15,648 bases of DNA. Source: an uncultured Bacteroidales bacterium (GTDB lineage Bacteria > Bacteroidota > Bacteroidia > Bacteroidales > UBA932). Below the pieces are notes generated by a model. That model had not been told where the DNA came from and did not search any database. It saw only the letters and a list, made by a program, of their open reading frames with translations. Below are positions 1-7,236 of this stretch, in pieces. The number at the start of each line of letters is the position of its first letter. The stretch's first letter is position 1. Position numbers and translations under genes: made by a program. The DNA is taken from positions 1 through 15,648 of the forward strand of contig CAMNQO010000019.1 in assembly GCA_946549475.1 (NCBI GenBank), written 5' to 3'.

Positions 1-24
1 GACGGGAGATAAGCGATCAGCAAT

Positions 25-136
25 AGGTGAAAGTTAATTCTTTGTAAATCTTTATATTATTTTACAATGACCTGTGCAATAATGCATAGGTCATTATACA
101 ACATATCATTGAAATGCAATAATTTAACTTTCACCT
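25..136. repeat. 112-bp inverted-repeat element at the lnt 3' end
   Basis: A perfect 13-bp inverted repeat, AGGTGAAAGTTAA at 25-37 and TTAACTTTCACCT at 124-136, encloses an AT-rich stretch containing a second hairpin at 66-95. Just outside it, GCGAT (13-17) and ATCGC (142-146) can also pair across a small asymmetric internal loop. The right arm contains the lnt stop codon (131-133), so an lnt transcript reading leftward would carry this as a structured 3' end. Base composition drops sharply from the GC-rich lnt gene. It could be a 3' UTR RNA structure, part of a termination or processing site, or a small MITE-like insertion. No clear target-site duplication is visible, so I do not call it a mobile element. 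The repeat itself is certain; its role is inference. Confidence 0.6.
66..95. other. 13-bp hairpin with ATAA loop, downstream of lnt
   Basis: AATGACCTGTGCA (66-78) and TGCATAGGTCATT (83-95) pair over 13 positions around a 4-nt ATAA loop. The single non-Watson-Crick position is a G-U wobble if transcribed on the plus strand and a C-A mismatch on the minus strand. The hairpin lies 35 nt past the lnt stop. No run of T follows it on either strand, so it is not a classical intrinsic terminator, although it is the most obvious structure at the end of the gyrB-lnt run. It is nested inside the larger 25-136 inverted repeat. Confidence 0.5.
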
Positions 137-2005
137 TATCAATCGCGTCAAACGAAATCCTTCCCGGAGGCGGACGAGCCAGAGGGCCAGCAGAAGCAGG
201 AACAGGAAGGTGGCGGCGCGGCCGGTGATGTCCCCGTGACGGACGAAGAAAGTCTGGCGGGTGCTCAGGGAGAGACGGCCCTGCAGAACTTCGCGCGTCC
301 ACCAGTGCGTCCGGGCCGTGATTTCCCCGCGCTGATTGATGAAGGCGCTGATGCCGGTATTGGCGCTGCGGGCAATGTCGCGGCGGGTCTCGACGGCCCG
401 CAGACGGGCGTAATCCAGATGTTGGCGATAGCCGGGCGTATTTCCCCACCAGGCGTCGTTGGTGATGATGCAGAGGGCCTGCGCCCCTTTTTGCACATAG
501 CCCCGGCAATAGTCTCCGAAGATGGATTCGTAGCAGATGACGGGGGCCAGGGGGATGTCTTTCCGTCGCTGGAGGGAATCGGCCGCCGCGGTCCGGCTGA
601 CGGAATCGCTTGCTGCGGTCTTGCGGACGGAATCGGCGGGCGGGACTTCCGGAGCGTAGCAATAAAGCAGGGAGGGCTCGTCCTGACCGATGCAGCGGGC
701 CAGCACGCCGCCGAGCACCTCGTCGTCGAAACGGCCGAGGATGGAGGGGAAAGGCGTGCTCTCCGTCGCCGGGACCAGACGGGACTTGTGGTACATATCA
801 AGACGGCGGGCACCGGCATTGAAACTCAGGGCCGAATTGTGGGACTCATACCACAGGCCGTCGCGGAGTTTGCGGGCCGTATCGGAAGGGCGTCCCTCAC
901 TTTCTATCCGCTCGTAGGCGGAAGCGCCCAGCAGCAGGGTCGCTCCGGGATAGTCTTCCAGCACGGAGGCAAAATGACGGATGGTGGCATCCTCGCGGGG
1001 ACCGGGCAGCCAAAGCGGCGAAGTGAAGGTCTCGGGCGCCAGAATCAGCGTGGGGGCCAGAGGGGCGCAAGGCGGAGCCGCGTCTGTAAGCGGGGGCCCG
1101 GCAGGGACGGCAGGAAGCGCGGAGCGGGCAGCGGTATCGGCAATCAAGGCAGGGACGGCATCGGAACGCGGAGCACCGAGCGATGTACGCATCTGCTCCT
1201 CGAGGACGGCGTTCTGCTCGCGCTGCGAATAGAGTTCAAACTTCATATAGGGGTCGAAGTCCGGCTGCGAAATCAGCACATCGAGACTCCCCTCTTCCTG
1301 CGGACGCCAGGCAAACCAAAGGACGGCGGAAAGGAGCATCGGGCCGGTCAGCGTCAGGACAAGGGCCGTGACCGACGCGACACGCGCCTTGGCATTGAAA
1401 CGGGTGAACCAGCGGCCGTCCGAAAAAGCCGTCATCAGGCCGAACAGGCCCAGGTTGGAGGCCCAGACCCAGAGCGAGCCGCCCAGGGTGCCGGTAAACT
1501 CATACCACTGCACCAGATGGATGCTGCCGGCAAAGGCGTTGCCGAAGATGAGCCAGGGCCAGGGGATGGGCGAATCGAAATAAATCTTCTCCCAGGCTAT
1601 CCACATCGAAGCCAGGAAGAGCCAGGGCAGGATGCCACGCAAATGCCTGCGGCTCCAGTGGAAAAGTTGGAAAATCAGCGCCATCTTGAAGGCGTTGGCA
1701 AAGCCCGTGAAGATGCCTCCGCCGAGGGTCGCGTTGCACACCCAGAAGGTGGTGATGAAATTCCACAGGCTGAAACCCAGCCAGGCATACAGAAAGAAGC
1801 CCCGGGCCTTTCCCTGGTACATCACCCGTTCGAGCGCCAGCAGGGGCAGCAGGGCGAAGAGCATGATGAAACCGCAGCCCGGCAGCAGATAGGGCAGGGA
1901 CATCAGGACGGCGGAAGCGGCCGCCAGGCCCCCGTACAGCAACGACTCCTTCCGGGAGCGGACGCTGCCGGAAGCGGGGAGGCTTGCTGCGGGAGTTTTT
2001 TTCAC
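131..2005 (-). CDS. lnt: Apolipoprotein N-acyltransferase
   Basis: Lnt adds the third acyl chain to the N-terminal cysteine of lipoproteins at the outer face of the inner membrane. The 624-residue protein has about six hydrophobic segments in residues 20-235, then a nitrilase-like periplasmic domain, then a last membrane segment near 598-613. The catalytic triad of the family is visible: Glu325 in APETF, Lys407 in YHKSRLVP and Cys491 in ICYESIFG. It is about 110 residues longer than E. coli Lnt. Part of the extra length is an Ala/Pro-rich insertion near 277-318 and a 9-residue repeat at 457-483, just before the catalytic cysteine. The start is GTG (2003-2005), 9 nt after the clpX stop, and gives MKKTPAAS; no ATG lies between it and the first membrane segment. 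It is the last gene of the gyrB run. Confidence 0.95.
   Translation of the reverse strand: MKKTPAASLPASGSVRSRKESLLYGGLAAASAVLMSLPYLLPGCGFIMLFALLPLLALERVMYQGKARGFFLYAWLGFSLWNFITTFWVCNATLGGGIFTGFANAFKMALIFQLFHWSRRHLRGILPWLFLASMWIAWEKIYFDSPIPWPWLIFGNAFAGSIHLVQWYEFTGTLGGSLWVWASNLGLFGLMTAFSDGRWFTRFNAKARVASVTALVLTLTGPMLLSAVLWFAWRPQEEGSLDVLISQPDFDPYMKFELYSQREQNAVLEEQMRTSLGAPRSDAVPALIADTAARSALPAVPAGPPLTDAAPPCAPLAPTLILAPETFTSPLWLPGPREDATIRHFASVLEDYPGATLLLGASAYERIESEGRPSDTARKLRDGLWYESHNSALSFNAGARRLDMYHKSRLVPATESTPFPSILGRFDDEVLGGVLARCIGQDEPSLLYCYAPEVPPADSVRKTAASDSVSRTAAADSLQRRKDIPLAPVICYESIFGDYCRGYVQKGAQALCIITNDAWWGNTPGYRQHLDYARLRAVETRRDIARSANTGISAFINQRGEITARTHWWTREVLQGRLSLSTRQTFFVRHGDITGRAATFLFLLLLALWLVRLREGFRLTRLIR
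572..652. repeat. 27-bp tandem repeat inside lnt (three units)
   Basis: Three 27-bp units begin at 572, 599 and 626, each opening with GA(G/C)GGAATCG. Units 1 and 2 match at 19 of 27 positions and the third is more diverged. The period is nine codons, so the frame is kept. In Lnt the units read roughly as DSVRKTAA, DSVSRTAA and DSLQRRKD, a polar linker between the Glu/Lys part of the nitrilase domain and the catalytic Cys491. It probably arose by in-frame duplication and may vary in copy number between strains. Confidence 0.7.
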
Positions 2006-2014
2006 GGTACGGAC

Positions 2015-3238
2015 TCAGACAGACTTCTTGGCAAAGTCCAGGGTGATGGTATAGACCTTCTGCGAAGAAGAGGGAGCCTCGTACATCGCCTCGGTGAAGA
2101 CTTTCTCGCAAAGGGCCCGCAGGCCGCGGGCGCCGATTTTCTTCTCCTGCGCCGTCTCCACGATGAAATCCAGGACTTCCGGCTCGATGACGAGTTCCTT
2201 GCCGTCCAGGGCGAACATCGCCTGATACTGCTTGACGATGGCATTTTTCGGCTCGGTCAGGATGCGCTTGAGCGCCGCCTTGTCCAGCGGGTCGAGATAG
2301 GTGATGACCGGCAGACGGCCGATGATTTCGGGAATCAGGCCGTAGGCACGGAAGTCCTCCTGCGAGACATATTGCAGCAGATTGTCCTTGTCCACCTGCT
2401 GCCGCACGGAAGCGTCATAGCCGATGACCTGCGTATTGAGCCGCTGGGCGATGCGGCGTTCGATACCCTCGAAAGCGCCGCCGCAGATAAAGAGGATGTT
2501 CTGGGTGTTGACGTGGACATATTCCTGGTCGGGATGCTTGCGCCCGCCCTTGGGGGGTACATTCACCACATTGCCTTCCAGCAGTTTGAGCATCGCCTGC
2601 TGCACCCCCTCTCCCGACACGTCACGGGTAATGGAGGGATTGTCGCTCTTGCGGGCCACCTTGTCGATTTCATCGATGAAAACGATGCCGCGCTCGGCCC
2701 GCTCCACATCATAGTCGGCCTGTTCCAGCAGACGGGACAGGATGCTTTCCACATCCTCTCCGACATATCCGGCTTCGGTGAGCACCGTCGCATCCACGAT
2801 GGTGAAAGGCACATCCAGGAGCCGGGCGATGCTGCGGGCCAGGAGGGTCTTGCCCGTTCCGGTCGGACCGGCCAGCAGGATGTTGGACTTTTCGATTTCC
2901 ACCTCCGAGACCGTGTCGAGGTTGTTTTCGAGACGCTTGTAATGGTTGTAAACGGCGACGGAGAGCACTTTTTTGGCGCGCTCCTGCCCGATGACATACT
3001 GGTCGAGCCAGTCGTGGATTTTCTTCGGCGTAAAATCGGCCCGTTTCTTTTGGGAAGGAGCCGGCTTCTTCTTCCGGGGCTGCGCGGTCTCCAGCAGCCC
3101 GGCCGTTTCCAGATATTCATACATCGAAGCGATGCACTGGTCACAGACAAAGCCCTCCATACCTTGCATCAAAAAATGGACGTGGTTTTCATCACGTCCA
3201 CATATCAGGCAATGATTCAGTTTCTTCTTGTCGGACAT
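2015..3238 (-). CDS. clpX: ATP-dependent Clp protease ATPase subunit ClpX
   Basis: ClpX is the AAA+ unfoldase that recognises tagged or specific substrates and threads them into ClpP in the cytoplasm. The 407-residue protein starts with a four-cysteine zinc-binding domain (Cys10, Cys13, Cys32, Cys35). It continues with Walker A GPTGTGKT (124-131), the pore loop GYVG (157-160), Walker B IVFIDE (185-190), the RKH pore loop in GGRKHP (231-236) and the sensor-2 region GARGLRA. The ClpP-binding tripeptide, IGF in E. coli, is IGY here (272-274), so an aromatic residue is kept. The gene starts 6 nt after clpP, as expected for a protease operon. Its early codons also form a terminator-like hairpin (3171-3200). 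Family assignment is secure. Confidence 0.98.
   Translation of the reverse strand: MSDKKKLNHCLICGRDENHVHFLMQGMEGFVCDQCIASMYEYLETAGLLETAQPRKKKPAPSQKKRADFTPKKIHDWLDQYVIGQERAKKVLSVAVYNHYKRLENNLDTVSEVEIEKSNILLAGPTGTGKTLLARSIARLLDVPFTIVDATVLTEAGYVGEDVESILSRLLEQADYDVERAERGIVFIDEIDKVARKSDNPSITRDVSGEGVQQAMLKLLEGNVVNVPPKGGRKHPDQEYVHVNTQNILFICGGAFEGIERRIAQRLNTQVIGYDASVRQQVDKDNLLQYVSQEDFRAYGLIPEIIGRLPVITYLDPLDKAALKRILTEPKNAIVKQYQAMFALDGKELVIEPEVLDFIVETAQEKKIGARGLRALCEKVFTEAMYEAPSSSQKVYTITLDFAKKSV
3171..3200 (-). terminator. Terminator-like hairpin inside the clpX 5' coding region
   Basis: Read on the minus strand, TGGACGTG pairs perfectly with CACGTCCA across an 8-nt loop (stem arms at 3193-3200 and 3177-3184) and is followed at once by six T (3171-3176). 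This is the form of an intrinsic terminator or transcriptional pause. It covers roughly codons 13 to 23 of clpX, within the zinc-domain coding sequence, so the bases are also constrained by the protein. The stem is short (8 bp, five of them G-C), so it may be weak or accidental. If active it would lower clpX and lnt expression relative to clpP and tig. Confidence 0.35.
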
Positions 3239-3244
3239 ACAAGC

Positions 3245-3913
3245 CTATTTCTTCTTCCCGCCGAGAATCTTGTCGATCATTCCGTAGTCCAGCGCCTCCT
3301 GCGATGACATCCAGTAATTGCGGTCGGAATCGGCAAAAACCTTGTCATAGGGCTGGTGCGTATGGGCGGAAATAATCTCGTAGAGTTCCCTGCGGCATTT
3401 TTCAATCTCTTTCGCCTCAATCAGGATATCGGACGCCTGACCGCTGACACCGCCCAGGGGCTGGTGAATCATCACGCGGGAGTGCGGCAGGGCGGCACGC
3501 TTGCCTTCGGCACCGGCGCAGAGCAGGACGGCTCCCATCGAGGCGGCCATTCCCGTACAGATGGTCCCCACGGCGGGCTCGACCAACTGCATCGTATCGT
3601 AAATCCCCAGACCGGCGGAAACGCTTCCGCCGGGGGTGTTGAGATAGAGGGAAATGTCCGCCGAAGCGTCCGTCGAGGCCAGGTAGAGCAACTGGGCCTG
3701 GATGATGTTGGCCACATCGTCATCGATGGCGACACCGAGGAAGACGATGCGGTCCATCATCAGGCGGCTGAACACATCCATCGCGGCCACATTGAGTTTG
3801 CGTTCCTCGATGATGGAGGGGTTGATGTAGGCGTTGACGGCGCTGCGATAGCCGTGCAAGGTCAGCGAAGAGACGCCGGCCTCGCTGCGGGCAAAGAGGT
3901 CGAAATCCTTCAT
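3245..3913 (-). CDS. clpP: ATP-dependent Clp protease proteolytic subunit ClpP
   Basis: ClpP is the serine peptidase that forms the tetradecameric barrel degrading proteins fed in by ClpX. The 222-residue protein shows the full catalytic triad: Ser125 in GMAASMGA, His150 in MIHQPLGG and Asp197 in DSDRNYWM. The oxyanion strand PGGSVSAG lies near 94-101. The length is normal for ClpP with a short N-terminal extension or propeptide of about 25 to 30 residues. The ATG at 3911-3913 lies 2 nt after the tig stop, and clpX follows after 6 nt. This tig-clpP-clpX order is common in bacteria. No separate promoter is visible in the gap. Confidence 0.98.
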   Translation of the reverse strand: MKDFDLFARSEAGVSSLTLHGYRSAVNAYINPSIIEERKLNVAAMDVFSRLMMDRIVFLGVAIDDDVANIIQAQLLYLASTDASADISLYLNTPGGSVSAGLGIYDTMQLVEPAVGTICTGMAASMGAVLLCAGAEGKRAALPHSRVMIHQPLGGVSGQASDILIEAKEIEKCRRELYEIISAHTHQPYDKVFADSDRNYWMSSQEALDYGMIDKILGGKKK

Positions 3914-3915
3914 AT

Positions 3916-5226
3916 TTATTTCAGTTCGGCAAATTTTTCGCGGGTGATTTTCTTCGCCTTGAGACCGATGACGCCTTTGACGGCATCGACGGTTTTCTGG
4001 GTCATCACCTGCTCCTCGATACGGCGGCTCTCCTTTTCCTGGGCGAGAATGCTCTTGGCAAACTGCTCAATCTGTTCGTCGGGAACGTTGCTGAGGCCGT
4101 ACATCGCATACTGATAGGCGGCAAAGCCCTTGGCGGAAGCCAACAGGTCTTCCTGGCTGACCGTCACCTTGTACTGTTCCATCAGGCTGTCACGGACGAG
4201 CTGCCATTTGAAATCCTCCACGAACATCGGCCATTCCTTCTCGACATCCTCGGCGGTAAACTTGCCCTCGTTCGCTACGATGATCCAGCGTTTGAGGAAG
4301 TCTTCCGGAAGGGTGATGCCGGCTTTTTTCAGCAGATAGTCCTTGACATCCTTTTCGAAACGGAAATCAGCTTCGCTGCGATACTCGGCGGCCAGGCGCT
4401 CTTCCATCTTGGCGTCGAATTCCTCGGCGTTGTGTACGGTGTCGGCGCCGAAAATCTTGTCATAGGTCTCCTGATTCATCTTGGCGGGAGCGAAGGTCTT
4501 GACCGTCTTGACCGTCATCTTCCAGACGGGGTCCATCGCGGCCAGTTCCTCCTTGGTGCATTTGAGCATAGAAGCGCGGTCGGTCTCGTTGGCGAAAGCC
4601 TCGACGACATTCACATCGATGCTGTCTCCGGCCTTGATGCCGACAAAGGCGGACTTGGCCTCGGCCGTCACGTTGCGCAGCGCGACATAGGCATCTTCCA
4701 CTTTCGTCTCACCGTTGACGAAATCCACGATGATGAAATCATCCTCGCCAGCCTTATCGCCGTCCGTAAGTTCGCCATACTGCTTGAGCGTACTCTCTTT
4801 GAGACTCTTTTTGGCTGCGTCGGAAATGCTGATGTTATAATAAGGAATCTCATCCTTGGCCGACAGTTCCAGATTCACCACGGGACGCAGGGCATAGTCG
4901 AAGGTGATGGTGACGGGCTCCGCATTCCAGTCCGTGCTCTGCCCCTCCTCGGGAAGAGGTTCACCGATGAGTTTGAGATTATGTTCCTTGATATAGGAAG
5001 TAAGGCTCTCGGAAATGCAGTCATTGATACATTCCGACAGGACGCGTTCGCCATAGAGGCGTTCAATCAGACCGGCGGGAGCCATTCCCTTGCGGAATCC
5101 TTTCAATTCGGCATCGCGGCGGATGCTTGCGAGCATTTTCCTTTTCTTCTCCGCATAGTCTTCTTTTACAAGTTCCAGGTTCAACTTGTAATTGAGATCA
5201 TCTACTTTTTTTTCTGTGATTTTCAT
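3916..5226 (-). CDS. tig: Trigger factor, ribosome-associated chaperone
   Basis: Trigger factor binds the ribosome exit tunnel and shields nascent chains. The 436-residue protein carries the ribosome-binding signature GFRKGMAP at 43-50 in its N-terminal domain. A diverged FKBP-type PPIase-like domain lies at about 150-245 (DDFIIVDFVNG onwards), and a helical C-terminal chaperone domain fills the rest. The PPIase region is poorly conserved, which is usual for Bacteroidota trigger factors, so isomerase activity is uncertain. It starts 15 nt after the stop of the HD-domain gene. I found no TAnnTTTG box in front of it, so it is probably transcribed from further upstream. Confidence 0.95.
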   Translation of the reverse strand: MKITEKKVDDLNYKLNLELVKEDYAEKKRKMLASIRRDAELKGFRKGMAPAGLIERLYGERVLSECINDCISESLTSYIKEHNLKLIGEPLPEEGQSTDWNAEPVTITFDYALRPVVNLELSAKDEIPYYNISISDAAKKSLKESTLKQYGELTDGDKAGEDDFIIVDFVNGETKVEDAYVALRNVTAEAKSAFVGIKAGDSIDVNVVEAFANETDRASMLKCTKEELAAMDPVWKMTVKTVKTFAPAKMNQETYDKIFGADTVHNAEEFDAKMEERLAAEYRSEADFRFEKDVKDYLLKKAGITLPEDFLKRWIIVANEGKFTAEDVEKEWPMFVEDFKWQLVRDSLMEQYKVTVSQEDLLASAKGFAAYQYAMYGLSNVPDEQIEQFAKSILAQEKESRRIEEQVMTQKTVDAVKGVIGLKAKKITREKFAELK

Positions 5227-5241
5227 ACTGTTTATTGAATG

Positions 5242-7236
5242 TTATTTGATTTTCGGATAAACGATACGGGCGTGATGCACCTGATGCAGATAGTTGCATA
5301 TCTCTTCCTTGACCGTCTTGAGCCCGGCCAGGGACAATTCGGATTCGGAGAACTGGCCTTCCGCGAATTTGCCCTCCACGATGCCGTCCACCAGGTCGGA
5401 AATGCTGGCATCGGAGTAGGTCTTGAGCGTGCGGGAAGCCGCCTCGACCGAGTCGCAGATCATCACCACGGTCTCTTCCACGCTTTTGGGCTTGGGGCCG
5501 GGATAGCAGAATCCGGACTTGTGCTGCGGGTCGCCCCCGCCTTCCAGGAAGCGGGCGTAGAAATAAGCGGCACAAGATGTGCCGTGATGGGTGCGGATAA
5601 AGCGCTTCAACACTTCGGGCAGACCGAATTTGTCGGCATAGACCTCGCCGTCCGCCACATGCCGGATAATCTGGCGGGCACTTTCTTCGGGCGTGAGGGC
5701 TTTGTGGTAATCATCGGAGCCCAACTGATTCTCGACGAAACATTGCGGATTCTGGAGTTTGCCGACATCGTGATAGAGGGCGCCGGCACGAATCAAGGCG
5801 ACATCGGCTCCAATGGCCCGGGCGACCATTTCGGACATCGTCATCACCTGCAACGAGTGCTGATAAGTCCCCGCTGCGGAGCGGGCCAACTGCTGAAGCA
5901 GCGGTGCATTGGTATCGGAAAGGTCCTCCAGCCGGTTGGCGGAGACCAGTGAAAAAATCTTTTCAAAGAGATAGATCAGCGGATAGGCGGCCACGGCCAG
6001 GAAAGAGGCCAGCAGCAAACGGACCAGGGGCGTTACGGGAATGTCCATCACGCCGACCGCGGCAAATTGGAAGGCAAAATAGACCACACTCGTCAGCAGG
6101 AAGGTACACAGGGCATTGACAAACTGCCGCCAGCCTTTGGACAGGTAACTGAATGTGTAGATATTGAGCACGCCGGCCGCTCCCCATACAAAGAAAAGCC
6201 GCACCCCCATCGGAAGCATGAGCATCGGTATCAGGGACACGAGATACACCGGCAGCACGACTTTCTTGCGGAAAAAAGACAAAAGGAAAAGGGCCATCAG
6301 CGAAAAAGGCGTGGCATAGAGTCCGAGGGGATTGGGATTGCCTATCAGGAAGATGATCAGTTGCGTAATCAGGAAGATGGTCAGCAGATACAGGTAGCGG
6401 TGGTTATCCTCAAAAATCCGGGCATTGGTAAAAAGGATGGAAAAAAAGAGCAGGCCGACAAAAAGGAAAGCGATGAGTCCGTTGCCCAGCCACAGGAAGA
6501 CACGGTTTCCTTCATAGCCATAATTCTGGTCGAACTCCATCCGGTAACTCAGGAGGATCAGTTCCGTCTGCGCCGTGACGATCTCGCCCTTGGAAATGAT
6601 ACGGTCCCCGGTATAGACGATACCGGAAAAATGCGCGACATTGTCCAAGGATTTGGCCAATTCCGCCCGCGTCCGCGCCTCATCATAGGTCAGGTTGGGA
6701 ATCAGGCATCTGTCGAGCGTCCTTTCGACGGCCAGGGAGTCCATCCCGGGCTCGAAAAGCAGGCGTGTGCGGGCCCGCAGCAAAGCCCGCGCCGCTTCCA
6801 GGGTATAAAGGTCCACGGCCGGCAAGGTGTCCACCAGCGTGGCAATCTCATAGCAGCAGACAATCTCCGCATCCGCCGGCAAGCGGTCGCAGAGTCCCCG
6901 GTCATACACGCCCTTGAGGGTCGTTCTGGCCACTTTGGAAAAAGCGGGCGGAAGTTTGTCCGCCAGCCCGAAAGCCTGACTCCGGACAGCGTTGTCCCGG
7001 TGATAGAAAGGAGTCTGCTGACGGGCGATCTGCTCCCGCTCCGCCTCTTCGTCCGCCGTCCCCTTGATGATGGGAATGTCGAACCGGGCATACAGGTCGT
7101 CATACATCCACGGCTGTCCTTTCTTGAACTCATAGTTGAACTTTCCCGCCCTCGGCAGGATGAAAAGCAGAACGAGAAAAAGAAAGACAAGCGGAATGTA
7201 AACCCTGATCTGGCGCGGGAACTTGATTTTATCCAT
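5242..7236 (-). CDS. 7TM-HD family phosphohydrolase, probable c-di-AMP phosphodiesterase (PgpH type)
   Basis: This 664-residue membrane protein has the architecture of PgpH. One N-terminal membrane helix (about 11-28) is followed by an extracytoplasmic domain (about 30-245), a bundle of hydrophobic helices (about 246-430) and a cytoplasmic HD domain (about 455-610). Metal-binding residues of the HD domain are visible: His460 in YQHSLQV, His489-Asp490 in YHDVGK, His526, His550-His551 in THHGT, and Asp595. The usual HDIG reads HDVG. PgpH proteins hydrolyse c-di-AMP to pApA, so a role in lowering this second messenger is inferred. Its ATG abuts the gyrB stop with no intervening base, implying coupled expression with gyrB. 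Substrate is not proven by sequence; family is confident. Confidence 0.9.
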   Translation of the reverse strand: MDKIKFPRQIRVYIPLVFLFLVLLFILPRAGKFNYEFKKGQPWMYDDLYARFDIPIIKGTADEEAEREQIARQQTPFYHRDNAVRSQAFGLADKLPPAFSKVARTTLKGVYDRGLCDRLPADAEIVCCYEIATLVDTLPAVDLYTLEAARALLRARTRLLFEPGMDSLAVERTLDRCLIPNLTYDEARTRAELAKSLDNVAHFSGIVYTGDRIISKGEIVTAQTELILLSYRMEFDQNYGYEGNRVFLWLGNGLIAFLFVGLLFFSILFTNARIFEDNHRYLYLLTIFLITQLIIFLIGNPNPLGLYATPFSLMALFLLSFFRKKVVLPVYLVSLIPMLMLPMGVRLFFVWGAAGVLNIYTFSYLSKGWRQFVNALCTFLLTSVVYFAFQFAAVGVMDIPVTPLVRLLLASFLAVAAYPLIYLFEKIFSLVSANRLEDLSDTNAPLLQQLARSAAGTYQHSLQVMTMSEMVARAIGADVALIRAGALYHDVGKLQNPQCFVENQLGSDDYHKALTPEESARQIIRHVADGEVYADKFGLPEVLKRFIRTHHGTSCAAYFYARFLEGGGDPQHKSGFCYPGPKPKSVEETVVMICDSVEAASRTLKTYSDASISDLVDGIVEGKFAEGQFSESELSLAGLKTVKEEICNYLHQVHHARIVYPKIK

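Noticed and set aside
33..128. Integron attC-like site, because ATTTAAC (122-128) fits RYYYAAC and GTTAATT (33-39) resembles GTTRRRY
   Set aside because: The two boxes are in the wrong order for attC, GTTAATT does not fully match, and no integrase or cassette is present.
236..3307. Open plus-strand frame of 1023 codons opposite lnt and clpX
   Set aside because: It is the antisense of two clearly conserved genes. Its composition (Gly/Arg/Gln-rich, no domains) is what GC-rich antisense frames give.
5227..5241. Separate promoter in front of tig
   Set aside because: The 15-nt gap and adjoining bases contain no TAnnTTTG box on the minus strand.
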